A stretch of 64,000 bases of DNA from Synechococcus sp. JA-3-3Ab (GCF_000013205.1 NC_007775.1:1980501-2044500); one strand, 5' to 3'; positions 9,436 through 19,001 are shown, counted from the stretch's first letter. Program-made: numbers and translations. Notes: a model not told the origin generated them from the sequence alone.

Positions 9436-12036
9436 TCACTGGTGGGGTTGTAGGTGACGCAGCCAGGCGTTGACGTTAACGCGGAGCCGCTGCCCAAGCT
9501 GGAAGAGGCGGCGCAAGGTTTCGCCAGGGATCTCCTGGCCTTCTTCTCGAAGGTGGGTTGGGCCGCTCGCGCTCCCTTCAGCCAGATGCAGTTGAAGTTC
9601 TCTCTGCCGTTCCAGACCCAGCAGGTAGAGCTCCTGGAGGCGATCCAGGTTGATGGGCAGGCGCAGATCGTCAGCTAGTTTTAGCCACTCCTCCAGGTTG
9701 TGGAGCTGTTCGCCAAAGCTCTCCGGCTCAAAATCGTGGGCAAGGTGCCACATCCCCCGCTGCAAGAGCCGATCCAAAACCCGGGCCGCCTCCTCCCGCC
9801 GCAACTGACACCCCAACTGCTCCGCCTCGCGGGCAATTGCTCGCAACTCCAGCAGGTGATCCCGCTTGCCCTCTTCTATTTCCATGGCCCGTAAGCTGCT
9901 CAATAGGCGCTGGTTGAGGGTAATCTGGGCGGCGGCCAACAGCTCTTCCGGGATCGGCAGGCCATCGGCCCGAAAAGCCATCAAAACCCCGTAATTCTCC
10001 AGGTAGGTTTGGCGATAGAGCTGGGCCAAGCGCTCCAACGTGTCCTGGGTAAGCCAGCGCAGCATCTGCTGCCGGTCTTCCTCAATCAGGGCGTTGAGGT
10101 CGAAGGTTTCCGGTCCCAGCAGCTCTTGCAGGGTTAGGACGAGCTGGATGCGGCTGCGGGATCCAGATAGCAGGGTGGCTTTCAACTGCTCGTAGCTGCG
10201 CCGCCCTGTAAACGGCTTGACGCCACATTGAAAGTCCCAGCCGCCCAGGTGGAGTAGAGCGTAGATGAGGTCGTGCTCTTCAGAGGTGGTGGGAAAAGAG
10301 AGCTTCACCCGCCCAACCAGCAGCGTGGATCCCCCTATAGCTAGGCGCTCCTGATCCACCGGCTCCAGCATATACCCAGAGGAGCGAGGTACGCCGTTGA
10401 CCAGGGAAAGCATGGCGTGCTGGGCCACGAGCCGCTGCGGGCTAACCCGGCGGGGGCGCACCAAAGCTTGGTAAACTCCTCGGCCGTCTTTGTAGAGTTC
10501 GAGGTTGCTGGGGGCCTTGCTTAGGCGAAGCAGAAACTCCTCCTCCAGATCCACCTTGGTGGCAGCCGCTGCCAACTCAATGGCCCGCGCCGCATAGCGC
10601 AGGATTTGCACCCCCTCAGGGCGAGCGAGTTCTTCAAAGAACCAGCCGCAACTGGTGAACATCAGTTGGCTGTAGCGCTGCATCTCCAACAGGCGCAGCA
10701 CCTGCACCCGGTCTTCGGCAGTGAGGCGGTGGCTTTGGTGCTCCTGCAAAAATGCCTCGCAGCGCTCCCGATCCAAGATCACCTCGATGTAGCGATCCCG
10801 AGCCAGCCAGGGATCCCGCAGGTAGGCCTTAGCCTCCGTCTCGTAGATCTCGGCCAACTGATCCCGCAGCCAGTTGAGGGCCTCCCGCAGCGGTTGCCGC
10901 CAGCGTTGGTGCCAGCCAGGCACTGCCCCACAGCCACAGTCCCGTGACCACCGCCCCACCCCATGGGCGCAGCTCCAGGCAGTAACTGGCTTTAGTTGCA
11001 CCTCCCAGGTGGGAGGGTGGTGGCTGAGGAAATGGGCGTAGTTGCCCACTTGCCAGCCTCGGCGGGGAAACTCCTCGCAGAAGGCATAGGCCAGGGTACG
11101 CTCGGTTCCGCGTTTGTGGTGGCCAAAGGTCTCGCCATCCGTGGCACAGTTGACGAGTTGGACTTCTCGGCCAGGGCGAATGGCCAACTGGAGCCGCTCC
11201 GCCAGCGCCTGGGTGCTGTAGGCAATATCGCCAAAGCCAAGGTCGCGGGAGATGGGGCCGTCAAAGAAAAAAACATCTAGGTAGCCGCCTCGGTCGGGGG
11301 TAAAGCAGCGATAGGGCCGGCTGGGATCGATCTGACCCTGGCTGACATCGATCCATTCCGTTTGACCCAAAGGGCGAATGCGCTGCGCCTGGCTGGGTGC
11401 CAAGATGACAAAGCGGATCCCGCAGTCGACCAAGGCCTTAACCGTTGCTGCATCGATAGCGGTTTCCGCCAGCCACATGCCCTCGGGAAAGCGGCCAAAG
11501 CGATGCTGGAAATCGGCAATCCCCCAGCGGATCTGGGTGTACTTGTCCCGCTCGTTGGCCAAGGGCAGGATGACGTGGTTGTAGACCTGGGCGATGGCAT
11601 TGCCATGCCCCTCCAGCCGCTCGGCGCTGAGGCGGTCGGCAGTCAAGATGCGTTGGTACACTTCAACATCGTGCTCCTCCAACCAGGAGAGGAGAGTGGG
11701 GCCAAAGTTAAAACTCAAGAATTCGTAGTTATTGACAATGCGCACCACCCGCCCCTGCTCGTCCAGGATGCGGGCAAAGGCGTTGGGACGATAACACTCC
11801 GCCAGAATGCGCTCGTTCCAGTCGTGGAAGGGGGCAGCGCTGGGCTGGCGCTCAATGCGGTTTAGCCAGGGATCCTCCCGCGGCGGCTGGTAGAAATGAC
11901 CGTGCAGCACCACGTAGGGAGCGGTGGTTGTAGCTCGCGGAGGCGGAGAGCTAGCATCAGCTAAAAAGGGAGCCGGATCCCCTTGCCCTGATTCGGCCGC
12001 CGGCATAGAGGCGTTTTTGGAGCCACTCGGCAGCAT
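9436..12036 (-). CDS. Glycoside hydrolase family 57 protein with DUF3536 region
   Basis: This 866-residue protein starts its catalytic barrel with VVLHGHFYQPPRED (about 42-55). It carries the GH57 nucleophile-region motif GMWLAETAID with Glu191, followed by long helical C-terminal segments typical of the large DUF3536-containing GH57 proteins of cyanobacteria. GH57 enzymes act on alpha-glucans (amylases, 4-alpha-glucanotransferases, branching enzymes). This subgroup has no firmly assigned substrate, so a role in glycogen metabolism is inference. The N-terminal 40 residues are low-complexity. The ATG has a GGAG ten bases upstream, which supports this start. It is transcribed away from folD. 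Confidence 0.88.
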   Translation of the reverse strand: MLPSGSKNASMPAAESGQGDPAPFLADASSPPPRATTTAPYVVLHGHFYQPPREDPWLNRIERQPSAAPFHDWNERILAECYRPNAFARILDEQGRVVRIVNNYEFLSFNFGPTLLSWLEEHDVEVYQRILTADRLSAERLEGHGNAIAQVYNHVILPLANERDKYTQIRWGIADFQHRFGRFPEGMWLAETAIDAATVKALVDCGIRFVILAPSQAQRIRPLGQTEWIDVSQGQIDPSRPYRCFTPDRGGYLDVFFFDGPISRDLGFGDIAYSTQALAERLQLAIRPGREVQLVNCATDGETFGHHKRGTERTLAYAFCEEFPRRGWQVGNYAHFLSHHPPTWEVQLKPVTAWSCAHGVGRWSRDCGCGAVPGWHQRWRQPLREALNWLRDQLAEIYETEAKAYLRDPWLARDRYIEVILDRERCEAFLQEHQSHRLTAEDRVQVLRLLEMQRYSQLMFTSCGWFFEELARPEGVQILRYAARAIELAAAATKVDLEEEFLLRLSKAPSNLELYKDGRGVYQALVRPRRVSPQRLVAQHAMLSLVNGVPRSSGYMLEPVDQERLAIGGSTLLVGRVKLSFPTTSEEHDLIYALLHLGGWDFQCGVKPFTGRRSYEQLKATLLSGSRSRIQLVLTLQELLGPETFDLNALIEEDRQQMLRWLTQDTLERLAQLYRQTYLENYGVLMAFRADGLPIPEELLAAAQITLNQRLLSSLRAMEIEEGKRDHLLELRAIAREAEQLGCQLRREEAARVLDRLLQRGMWHLAHDFEPESFGEQLHNLEEWLKLADDLRLPINLDRLQELYLLGLERQRELQLHLAEGSASGPTHLREEGQEIPGETLRRLFQLGQRLRVNVNAWLRHLQPHQ

Positions 12037-12366
12037 GAGACCCTACTCCTTGCCCGCCCTCGGAGCTTCAGTTCTGGGGAGACGGGCTGCTAGTTAACCT
12101 AAGTTCATATCCATACGTTACAGCGATCCCCGATCTGCGACTGTCAATGTAAAGGACTTGGACAAAAATTTGATGGCGAATAACTATTGCTTAGCAATCT
12201 TCTTGCGTTCCCCCAGCGAAGACTCTTGAGCAAGCCCGAAGATGACCCGATCTCACTGCCACTCGGAGTAACAAGCTATACAAAAAGCCTCACTGATGTC
12301 TCCAAGGCTCCCTCCTGGTGGCCGGCCATTGGCAGTTGTTCATGGATTTTGAGGACAGCTTCCAGG
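12037..12366. other. Intergenic region, no gene seen
   Basis: These 330 bases separate the GH57 start from the folD stop. I see no convincing coding sequence, RNA fold or terminator on either strand. The GH57 promoter must lie in its left part. The local base composition is more AT-rich than the flanking genes, particularly around 12100-12200. Confidence 0.5.
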
Positions 12367-13254
12367 CTACAGGTGGCTGCGAAGCTTGTAGCTTTCCAGG
12401 GTGTTGGCCAGCAGCATCGTCACCGTCATCGGCCCCACGCCGCCTGGTACAGGCGTGATGGCAGCGGCCCGCTCTTTGACCGCTTCGTAGTCCACATCTC
12501 CCACCAACTGCTCAGATCCGTCAGGGTCTTGGATACGGTTAATGCCTACATCGACAACCACGGCGCCCGGCTTCACCATGTCTGCCGTGAGCAAGCGAGG
12601 ACGCCCTACAGCCATGACCACAATGTCGGCACTGCGGGTTACTTCGGCCAGGTTGGGTGTACGGGAGTGGGCCACGGTAACCGTTGCGTCGGCGGCCAAC
12701 AACATCAGGCTCAGGGGCTTGCCCACCAGGAGGCTGCGGCCGACCACCACCGCTTTTCGTCCGGCAATGGGGATCCCTTCCGCTTGCAACAGGCGCATCA
12801 CACCTAGAGGCGTACAACTGCGCAGGCCGGGCTCGCCGCGCACTAGCCGGCCCAGGTTGAGGGGGTGGAGACCGTCCACGTCTTTGGCGGGGTCGATGGC
12901 CAGAAGGGGCGGGATGGGATCCCAGCCGGGGGGCAGAGGCAGTTGCACGAGGATGCCGTCGACGCGCTCGTCCTGGTTGAGTTGGGCGATGGCGTCGAGC
13001 AGATGGGCGGGGGAGTCTTGGGCGGAAAAATGGCGGCCAAAGGAGGCAATGCCCACTCGCTCACAGGCCCGCTCTTTGCCGCGCACATAGGCAGCACTGG
13101 CGGGATCCTCCCCCACCCGCAGCACTGCCAATCCCGGCGGACGCCCCACCCGCGGCAGCCAAGCTTGCACCTGAGCGGCCATCTCGGCTTGCAGCCGGCC
13201 AGCCAAGGCTTTGCCATCCAGGATCTTGGCAGACATGGGGGCCCCAGAAGACAT
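12367..13254 (-). CDS. folD: Bifunctional methylenetetrahydrofolate dehydrogenase/cyclohydrolase
   Basis: FolD interconverts 5,10-methylene-, 5,10-methenyl- and 10-formyl-tetrahydrofolate using NADP. The 295 residues show the YVRGK catalytic motif (Lys60 is the cyclohydrolase lysine), the substrate loop GILVQLPLP (100-108), the dinucleotide-site signature [14 protein letters not shown] and the C-terminal [14 protein letters not shown] second ATG six codons in (MSAKILDG) is equally plausible as the start, since neither has a clear ribosome site. With glyA further along the window it completes serine-derived one-carbon supply, although the two are not linked. Confidence 0.95.
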   Translation of the reverse strand: MSSGAPMSAKILDGKALAGRLQAEMAAQVQAWLPRVGRPPGLAVLRVGEDPASAAYVRGKERACERVGIASFGRHFSAQDSPAHLLDAIAQLNQDERVDGILVQLPLPPGWDPIPPLLAIDPAKDVDGLHPLNLGRLVRGEPGLRSCTPLGVMRLLQAEGIPIAGRKAVVVGRSLLVGKPLSLMLLAADATVTVAHSRTPNLAEVTRSADIVVMAVGRPRLLTADMVKPGAVVVDVGINRIQDPDGSEQLVGDVDYEAVKERAAAITPVPGGVGPMTVTMLLANTLESYKLRSHL

Positions 13255-13337
13255 CTTGACAACTTGACGATTGTTACGGGTCGAGCATTGTCCGTCAAGC
13301 CTCGGCGCAGCAAAGAGGCGACGGCAGAGCGGGATCC

Positions 13338-13574
13338 CTAGAATGCTTGCCAGTCTTCGTCGTCTTGGTTCAATTCCTCGATGAGGATCTCCACCTGCTG
13401 CCGCTTTTCCTCCAAAAACTCGGCGCAGCGCTTCAGGGTCTGGGCGGCCTGTTGGAAGCGCTCCACCACCTCCGCCAGATCCAGCTCTCCCGATTCGATC
13501 TGGGCAATCAGACTTTCCACTTCGGCGATGGCTGCTTCGTAGCGCCAGGGATCCTCACGTTTGCGGCGGCTCAT
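13338..13574 (-). CDS. xseB: Exodeoxyribonuclease VII small subunit
   Basis: At 78 residues this matches the XseB length. It contains the conserved helical pair with [20 protein letters not shown] and [18 protein letters not shown], followed by an acidic tail. XseB decorates the XseA scaffold to form the ATP-independent single-strand exonuclease VII. Its start codon overlaps the end of xseA by 20 bases, so the two are translationally coupled. Confidence 0.94.
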   Translation of the reverse strand: MSRRKREDPWRYEAAIAEVESLIAQIESGELDLAEVVERFQQAAQTLKRCAEFLEEKRQQVEILIEELNQDDEDWQAF

Positions 13575-14790
13575 GGCTCTCCTCCACTCGGGCCCAGAGG
13601 CTGCCCGAGGCCAGTTGTATCCTCAGCCGGGTCTGGGGCGGCAGGCGGTGGCTGCGGACCAGGGATCCCCGCTCGTCGCGCACCAGGGCATAGCCCCGCC
13701 TGAGAACGGCGGCAGGATCGAGGGCTTGCAGGTGCTGCTGGAGAGCTTGGTGGCGCTGTTGCTGCTGCTGGAGACGGTGGCGCACGGCCTGGACCAGGCG
13801 CTGCTGCTGTTGGGCTAGGCGCTCCTGGGCCTGCTGCAGCAGCCGCTCCGGATGCACCTGGGCTAGGCGGCGCTGGGCGTGGTGCCAACGCTGTTCAGCT
13901 TTTTCCAGAGCATGCAGGGTGCGCTCGACAAGCTGCTGGCGCAACTGGAATGCCTGGCGCTGCAGTTCCCGCAGATCGGGCACAACTCGCTCGGCGGCCG
14001 CTGTGGGGGTGTGCGCCGCATAGTCAGCAGCGTAGTCAGCTAAGGTCTCATCCCGCTGGTGGCCGATCCCGGTCACCACCGGAATGGAGCACTCGGCAAT
14101 GGCCCGCACCACCCGCTCGTCGTTAAAGCAGGCCAAGTCCTCGCCGGATCCGCCCCCCCGGGCCACGATCAGCACTTCCGCCCGCCCGTCCCGCTCCACC
14201 CGGCGAATGGCCCGCACAATCGACTCCGGGGCCGCCTCCCCCTGCACCTGGGCTGGCGCAAACAGCACCCGCAGCCCGGGGTAGCGCTGGTTGAGGGTGC
14301 GGCGGATATCGCCCCAGCCAGCGGCGTCGGGAGAGCTGACGACGGCAATACACTGAGGGTGGGTGGGCAGGGGCCGCTGGTTGTCGAACAGGCCTTCGGC
14401 GGCAAGGCGGGCCTTAAGCTGCTGAAACCGCCACGCCAACAGCCCCTCGCCCGCCGGCAGCAGTTGCCAGATAACCAGGCGGTAGTAGCTGCCGCCGCTG
14501 TAGATGCCAAGTTGACCCAGGGCCAGCACCCGTTGCCCCACTTCTGGCCAGAAGCTGAGCCGGGCAGTCTGACTTTGCCACACAACCCCCTTGAGGAGGT
14601 CGCCGCTTTCCGGATCCACCAGGGTCAGGAACAGGTGGCCGTTGCGGCTGCGCTGGCAACTGGAGACTTCTCCCACCACCCACAGCCTGGCCAGGTAGGG
14701 ATCCCCGGCCAGCAGCGATTTCAAGTAGCCGGACACTCCCCCCACCGAGAGCAGGGGTAAGCCTCTAGTCCTGAATTTACTGAACAACAT
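13555..14790 (-). CDS. xseA: Exodeoxyribonuclease VII large subunit
   Basis: XseA is the catalytic subunit that degrades single-stranded DNA from both ends. The 411 residues contain the N-terminal OB fold (SVGGVSGYLKSLL, WVVGEVSS), the central nuclease domain (IAVVSSPDAAGWGDI, VARGGGSGEDL, GIGHQRDETLADYAAD) and a long glutamine-rich coiled coil. The first residues, MLFSKFRTRG, do not look like normal XseA. Their DNA resembles the left end of the transposon-like elements in this window (compare the MITEs), so the start codon may have been supplied by the adjacent tnpB element. Homology begins at about residue 12. The operon is xseA-xseB. Confidence 0.93.
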   Translation of the reverse strand: MLFSKFRTRGLPLLSVGGVSGYLKSLLAGDPYLARLWVVGEVSSCQRSRNGHLFLTLVDPESGDLLKGVVWQSQTARLSFWPEVGQRVLALGQLGIYSGGSYYRLVIWQLLPAGEGLLAWRFQQLKARLAAEGLFDNQRPLPTHPQCIAVVSSPDAAGWGDIRRTLNQRYPGLRVLFAPAQVQGEAAPESIVRAIRRVERDGRAEVLIVARGGGSGEDLACFNDERVVRAIAECSIPVVTGIGHQRDETLADYAADYAAHTPTAAAERVVPDLRELQRQAFQLRQQLVERTLHALEKAEQRWHHAQRRLAQVHPERLLQQAQERLAQQQQRLVQAVRHRLQQQQQRHQALQQHLQALDPAAVLRRGYALVRDERGSLVRSHRLPPQTRLRIQLASGSLWARVEESHEPPQT

Positions 14791-16060
14791 ATTGTCTTAC
14801 GGAACTAAAATAGCCACACTGAATTAAGCGTGCTGCCGCGCTATCCCAAAGTTATGTTGCTAGGTTTTTGTACCCGATTGGAACTAAATAACCGGCAAAA
14901 GACCTTGGCCGCTCAGCATGCAGGGGTGGCCCGTCACGCCTACAACTGGGGTCTGGCTATCTGCAAGCAGGCTGTTGAATCCAAACAGAAGCTACCCACG
15001 GCTATTGACCTGCACAAGCGCTTGGTAGCCGAGGTGAAGAAAGAAAATCCCTGGTACTACCAGGTCTCCAAATGCGCTCCTCAGCAGGCCCTCCGCAACT
15101 TGGAGCAAGCCTTTAAGCGCTGGCGGAGTGGGTTGGGGAAGTTCCCCCGCTTCAAACGCAAGGGAGTGCGAGACAGCTTTTACTTGGAAGGTAGCATCCG
15201 CATCTCTGGTGACCGCATCAAGGTACCTATCCTTGGTTGGTTACGCTGTGCGGAGCTGCTCCCCACTGCCACACCCAAGAACGTGGTCATTAGTCTTCGC
15301 GCTGGACATTGGTATGTCTCCTTCAAGTATGAAGCTCCGGCGCCTCAGGTGGAGAAGACCGGGGAAGTTGTGGGAGTAGACTTAGGTATCAATCGCTTGG
15401 CCACCTGTTCCGACGGGGAAGTATTCGAGAATCCAAAGCCCTATTACAAAGCGAAGAAGCGTCTGGCCAGGCTGCAACGGCGACTGAGTCGTAAGCAGAA
15501 GGGATCCGCTAACCGTAAGAAGGCAGTAGCACAGCTCGCTAAGGCCCATAAGCGGGTGGCAGGCATTCGGCAAGACAATCTGCACAAGCTAACGACCTAC
15601 CTGGCCAAGAAATATCGGGTAGTGGTGATTGAGGACTTGCAGGTGAAGAACCTGCTTAAGAACCACAAGCTGGCAGGAGCGCTGTCAGATTGTGGCTTTT
15701 ACGAGTTTCGGCGACAGCTAGAGTATAAGGCCCGGCTCTACGGCTGTCAGGTGGTGGTGGCGGATAGGTTTTATCCGTCCAGCCAACTGTGTTCTCGCTG
15801 TGGGCACCGACAGAAGATGCCGCTACAGGAAAGGATGTTCTGCTGCCCGTGTTGTGGTCTGGAGCTAGACCGCGACTTGAATGCAGCCCTAAATCTGTTG
15901 CGGTGGTACAGAACTACCTCAAGCTCTGGGGGAAGTGACGCCTGTGGAGATCCCTCTGGCGGGGTGGTAGGGGTGAACTCTGCCGCTAGTCATGGGTCGC
16001 TGAAGCAGGAAGAAAGCAGCGATGCTGGGCAAAGTTCTGCTTTGTTCAGCGTTGCATAAG
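14761..16060 (+). mobile_element. tnpB-only element related to IS607/IS200-IS605 groups (approximate ends)
   Basis: The element contains an intact tnpB but no transposase tnpA. The putative left end (GCCTCTAGTCCTGAATTT) resembles the left ends of the MITEs at 22.7 and 62.2 kb. The putative right end has a small hairpin (CAAAG-ttctg-CTTTG) followed directly by TTCAGCGT, the same arrangement as in the IS607 element and the MITEs. Exact boundaries are uncertain. The left end appears to extend into the first codons of xseA. Confidence 0.45.
14830..16059 (+). CDS. tnpB: TnpB RNA-guided nuclease (transposon-associated)
   Basis: This 409-residue TnpB has a complete RuvC active site: Asp184 in GVDLGIN, Glu268 in VVIEDLQV and Asp349 in LDRDLNAAL. 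A zinc ribbon lies between the last two motifs (CSRCG at 321-325, CPCCG at 339-343). TnpB proteins of IS200/IS605 and IS607 elements are known to be omega-RNA-guided nucleases that cut at sites resembling the element's own empty target. An ATG at codon 9 is an alternative start. The C-terminal 50 residues are low-complexity and overlap the presumed right end and omega-RNA region. No tnpA is nearby, so mobility would need a transposase in trans. Confidence 0.92.
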   Translation: MLPRYPKVMLLGFCTRLELNNRQKTLAAQHAGVARHAYNWGLAICKQAVESKQKLPTAIDLHKRLVAEVKKENPWYYQVSKCAPQQALRNLEQAFKRWRSGLGKFPRFKRKGVRDSFYLEGSIRISGDRIKVPILGWLRCAELLPTATPKNVVISLRAGHWYVSFKYEAPAPQVEKTGEVVGVDLGINRLATCSDGEVFENPKPYYKAKKRLARLQRRLSRKQKGSANRKKAVAQLAKAHKRVAGIRQDNLHKLTTYLAKKYRVVVIEDLQVKNLLKNHKLAGALSDCGFYEFRRQLEYKARLYGCQVVVADRFYPSSQLCSRCGHRQKMPLQERMFCCPCCGLELDRDLNAALNLLRWYRTTSSSGGSDACGDPSGGVVGVNSAASHGSLKQEESSDAGQSSALFSVA

Positions 16061-16232
16061 TCTTTCGGAGCGGACTTCCTCGGCAAGAAAGGATTCTGTC
16101 CCGCAGTCGAGGCCATCAAAGGCCAGAGCCATTGCTTGCGGATCCAGATCGCGCATACGGGCTCCCCCATGGAAATGCTCGGGATCCCATCTAGAATAGG
16201 CGACGACAGGGCGAGAGAGGAGGCGAGCTGCG

Positions 16233-17369
16233 GTGACCTTCGCCCAGTGGCTGGGGCTGGCAGCATTGCTGGGTTTGCTGGTTCTGCTCTGGCAGATCCG
16301 GCAGATCCTGCTGTTGGTGTTTGCGGCCATCGTCTTGGCAGTAGCTTTGGATACCTTAGCCCAGATCCCGCAGCGCTACGGCTTTCGCCGCGGCCCCTCG
16401 CTCCTCATCACCGGTTTGACGGTTCTGGTGGGGGCGATTCTGGTGGGGCTGATCGTGGTGCCTCCCTTGGCGGATCAGTTGCGGCGGCTGTTTACCGATG
16501 GGGTGCCCGCCGGGATCGTGCAGGCGCAGCGGCTGTTCGAGAGCCTCATCCTCTCGTTGCCGACGGATATCGAGCTGCCGACGCTGCGGGAGTTGGCCAA
16601 TAGCTTGGTGCCCCAGGCCACCGAGTTGGTGCGCCAGGTGCGCGACTTTTTCTCCGAGTCCTTCACCGCCTTTTTCGCCACCCTGCTCAATCTGTTGTTT
16701 GTGATCATCCTCACCATCCTGTTGTTGGTGGATCCCCAGGCTTATAGCCGCGCCTTTGTCTCGGTTTTCCCGGCCTTCTACCGCCCCCGCGTCCGCTACA
16801 TCCTCAAGCGCTGCGAGCTGGCGCTGCGAGGGTGGCTGGTGGGGATCCTGTTCACCAGCAGCTTGGTGATGCTGCTAAGCGGCATTGGCCTCTGGATTTT
16901 AGGTGTGCCCCTGAGCCTGGCCAACGCGGTGCTGGCGGGACTGTTTAATTTCATCCCCAACATCGGCCCCACCCTGAGCGTGGTTGCCCCAATGCTGGTA
17001 GCCCTCACCGACGCCCCCTGGAAGTCCCTAGCAGTGCTAGGGCTGTACATCTTCATCCAGCAGCTTGAAAGCAGCGTCTTTACCCCGCTTGTCATGTCGC
17101 GCCAGGTGTCGCTTTTGCCCGCCCTAACTTTGGTGGCCCAAGTTACCTCGGCCTTTTTCTTCGGCGTGCTGGGCTTGTTTTTGGCTGTGCCGCTGGCGGC
17201 CATCCTGCAGGTGTGGATCCAGGAGGTGCTGATTCGGGATGTGTTGGATCCCTGGCAGGGATCCCGGGCCCGCCCCTTGCCCCTGGCCAAGGGAGATGGG
17301 ATCCCGGCTTCCCAGGAGAAGCGGAAGCCTCTGCAGCCGGAGAACGAGAACGCCATCCTGCTGCCGTGA
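16233..17369 (+). CDS. AI-2E family (PerM/DUF20) membrane permease
   Basis: This 378-residue polytopic membrane protein has the AI-2E/PerM pattern. Paired N-terminal helices (residues about 7-50) are followed by a helical region (LFTDGVPAGIVQAQRLFESL) and a further cluster of helices. These include the family motif NFIPNIGPTLSVVAPMLVAL and a C-terminal FFGVLGLFLAVPLAAIL. Members export autoinducer-2 or act as Na+/H+ antiporters; the substrate here is unknown. The GTG start is supported by GAGAGGAGG eight bases upstream. The last 40 residues are a charged cytoplasmic tail. Confidence 0.88.
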   Translation: MTFAQWLGLAALLGLLVLLWQIRQILLLVFAAIVLAVALDTLAQIPQRYGFRRGPSLLITGLTVLVGAILVGLIVVPPLADQLRRLFTDGVPAGIVQAQRLFESLILSLPTDIELPTLRELANSLVPQATELVRQVRDFFSESFTAFFATLLNLLFVIILTILLLVDPQAYSRAFVSVFPAFYRPRVRYILKRCELALRGWLVGILFTSSLVMLLSGIGLWILGVPLSLANAVLAGLFNFIPNIGPTLSVVAPMLVALTDAPWKSLAVLGLYIFIQQLESSVFTPLVMSRQVSLLPALTLVAQVTSAFFFGVLGLFLAVPLAAILQVWIQEVLIRDVLDPWQGSRARPLPLAKGDGIPASQEKRKPLQPENENAILLP

Positions 17370-17488
17370 GGGTAGAGAAGTTACGGGAGCCGCGGGAAAC
17401 GTAATCCTCCTTCACATTTCTTCCACAACTGCAGAGGCGCTTCTATAGTGAGGATCCCGTCTCCATCCGTCCAAGGATCGGAACCGCC

Positions 17489-17863
17489 ATGTCCCACTTC
17501 ACCACCTTGCAAGTGCAAATCAAGGATGCCGACCTGCTGGAAGAGACCCTGAAGGAATTGGGCTACACCGTGGAGCGGAACGCCAGCCTGCGCGGCTACC
17601 TCTGGAACCGCACCCGCGCCGATCTGGTGATCCGGCAAAAGAACGGCTTCGACATCGGCTTTCGCCGCAACGGGGATCACTATGAGCTTGTGGTGGATCT
17701 GTGGGGGGCGGGCATCGATCCCCAGACCTTTCTGGAGCCGATTTTGCAGCGCTACGCCCACAAGAGCTTGCTGCGCTCTGCCCGGCAACAGGGCTTCGCC
17801 ATCGAGGCGGAGGAGCATCTAGAGGATGGCACCATCCGCGTAGTGGTGGGGCGCTGGGTGTAG
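17489..17863 (+). CDS. ycf35: Ycf35 / DUF1257 protein
   Basis: The 124 residues match the plastid-encoded Ycf35 family (DUF1257): MSHFTTLQVQIKD, TLKELGYTVERN, DLVIRQKNGFDIGF, ELVVDLWG and an LEDGTIRVVVGRWV ending. Ycf35 is conserved in cyanobacteria and algal plastids, but its function is not established. The pentapeptide-repeat gene begins 22 bases downstream on the same strand, so the two may be co-transcribed. Confidence 0.88.
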   Translation: MSHFTTLQVQIKDADLLEETLKELGYTVERNASLRGYLWNRTRADLVIRQKNGFDIGFRRNGDHYELVVDLWGAGIDPQTFLEPILQRYAHKSLLRSARQQGFAIEAEEHLEDGTIRVVVGRWV

Positions 17864-17885
17864 CCGGGCCCATTGGCATCCGCTC

Positions 17886-19001
17886 ATGCTCAGCAACTCC
17901 CGACCCTTGGTGGGCACAGGTGAGGGATCCCGGCCCCGCCCTTGGGATCTGGTGTTGGGAGGACGAGCCGCAGCCGGCGGTGCCCCGGCCCACGCCTTAG
18001 TTTTGGGGGGGCTTGAGGGGGCGCGGCGACGGCTCACCCAGGGCGACGAGGCGGTGCGTCTGGCCACCTTGCCCCAGCTGCTGCAGTACGGGCCGGCAGG
18101 CCTGGCCGAACTGATCGAAGCACTTGCTGGCAACACCTCCTGGGCGGTGCGCCTAGAGGCCTGGCGGCTGCTCTCCCAGCTCGAGCAGCCGGAGGCAGAG
18201 GAAGCCTGTCGAACCTACAGCCCCTTTCGCCCGGTGGGGGGTGCCCAGGGGGTCATCGTGGCCTATCGGCGCGGGGAGCGGAACTTTGCCTACGCCGACT
18301 TGGAGGGAGTGGATCTGCAAGAGGCGCGGCTGGGGGGTGCCAACTTCTACGAAGCTAATTTGAGAAAGGCCAACCTGGGTCTTTGCAACTTCAACGGCGC
18401 CCACCTGCACCAGGCAGATCTGCGCCAAGCTAACTTGCAAGGGGCCAAGCTCAGTGGCGCCGTCCTCCAGGGGGCGGATCTGCGGGGAGCCGATCTGAGG
18501 GGGGCGAAAGTCAGCGGCACCAGCCTGCGGGGATCCCGGCTTTCGGAAGAGACCCGCCTGGAGGAGCGGCTGCGCCACATCTGGCAGTTGCAAAACTGGG
18601 GGGGACAAGGGCAAGATTTCTCCGGCCAAGACCTGAGCAAGGCCGACTTGAGAGGGCTGGGGCTGCGCCAGATCCGGCTGCGGGGGGCCAACCTCAAGCG
18701 CGTGGATCTGCGCGGATCCAACCTGGAGGGAGCAGACCTGCGGGGGGCCAACCTGCAGCGAGCGGATCTGCGGGGGGCCAACTTGCAAAATGCCGACCTC
18801 GAGGGGGCCGATCTCGGCGGCGCCGAGCTGCGCCAGGCCCAGTTGCAGGGGGCCAACCTGCGCCGGGCTGACCTCAGCCGCGCCAACCTGACTCAGGCCA
18901 ACCTGGAAGGCGCCCAGATCGAGGGCCTCAAACACAGCGGATCCCAGATTGCCGGCCTCATCTTCCCCGACGGCACCCCCCTCAAGCCCTGGTGGTGGTA
19001 G
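17886..19001 (+). CDS. Pentapeptide-repeat protein with N-terminal helical (ARM-like) domain
   Basis: Residues about 45-115 form an alpha-helical segment (LATLPQLLQYGPAGLAELIEAL, split here for reading as LPQLLQYGPAG and AELIEAL) reminiscent of the ARM-like domain found before GUN4 domains. From about 135 to 360 the protein is nearly continuous A(D/N)LXX repeats (GANLQRADLRGANLQNADL), which fold as a right-handed quadrilateral beta-helix. One interruption at about 215-245 (RHIWQLQNWGGQGQDFS) separates two repeat blocks. Such proteins are abundant in cyanobacteria, and most have unknown roles. The repetitive codons explain several long antisense reading frames here. Confidence 0.85.
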   Translation: MLSNSRPLVGTGEGSRPRPWDLVLGGRAAAGGAPAHALVLGGLEGARRRLTQGDEAVRLATLPQLLQYGPAGLAELIEALAGNTSWAVRLEAWRLLSQLEQPEAEEACRTYSPFRPVGGAQGVIVAYRRGERNFAYADLEGVDLQEARLGGANFYEANLRKANLGLCNFNGAHLHQADLRQANLQGAKLSGAVLQGADLRGADLRGAKVSGTSLRGSRLSEETRLEERLRHIWQLQNWGGQGQDFSGQDLSKADLRGLGLRQIRLRGANLKRVDLRGSNLEGADLRGANLQRADLRGANLQNADLEGADLGGAELRQAQLQGANLRRADLSRANLTQANLEGAQIEGLKHSGSQIAGLIFPDGTPLKPWWW

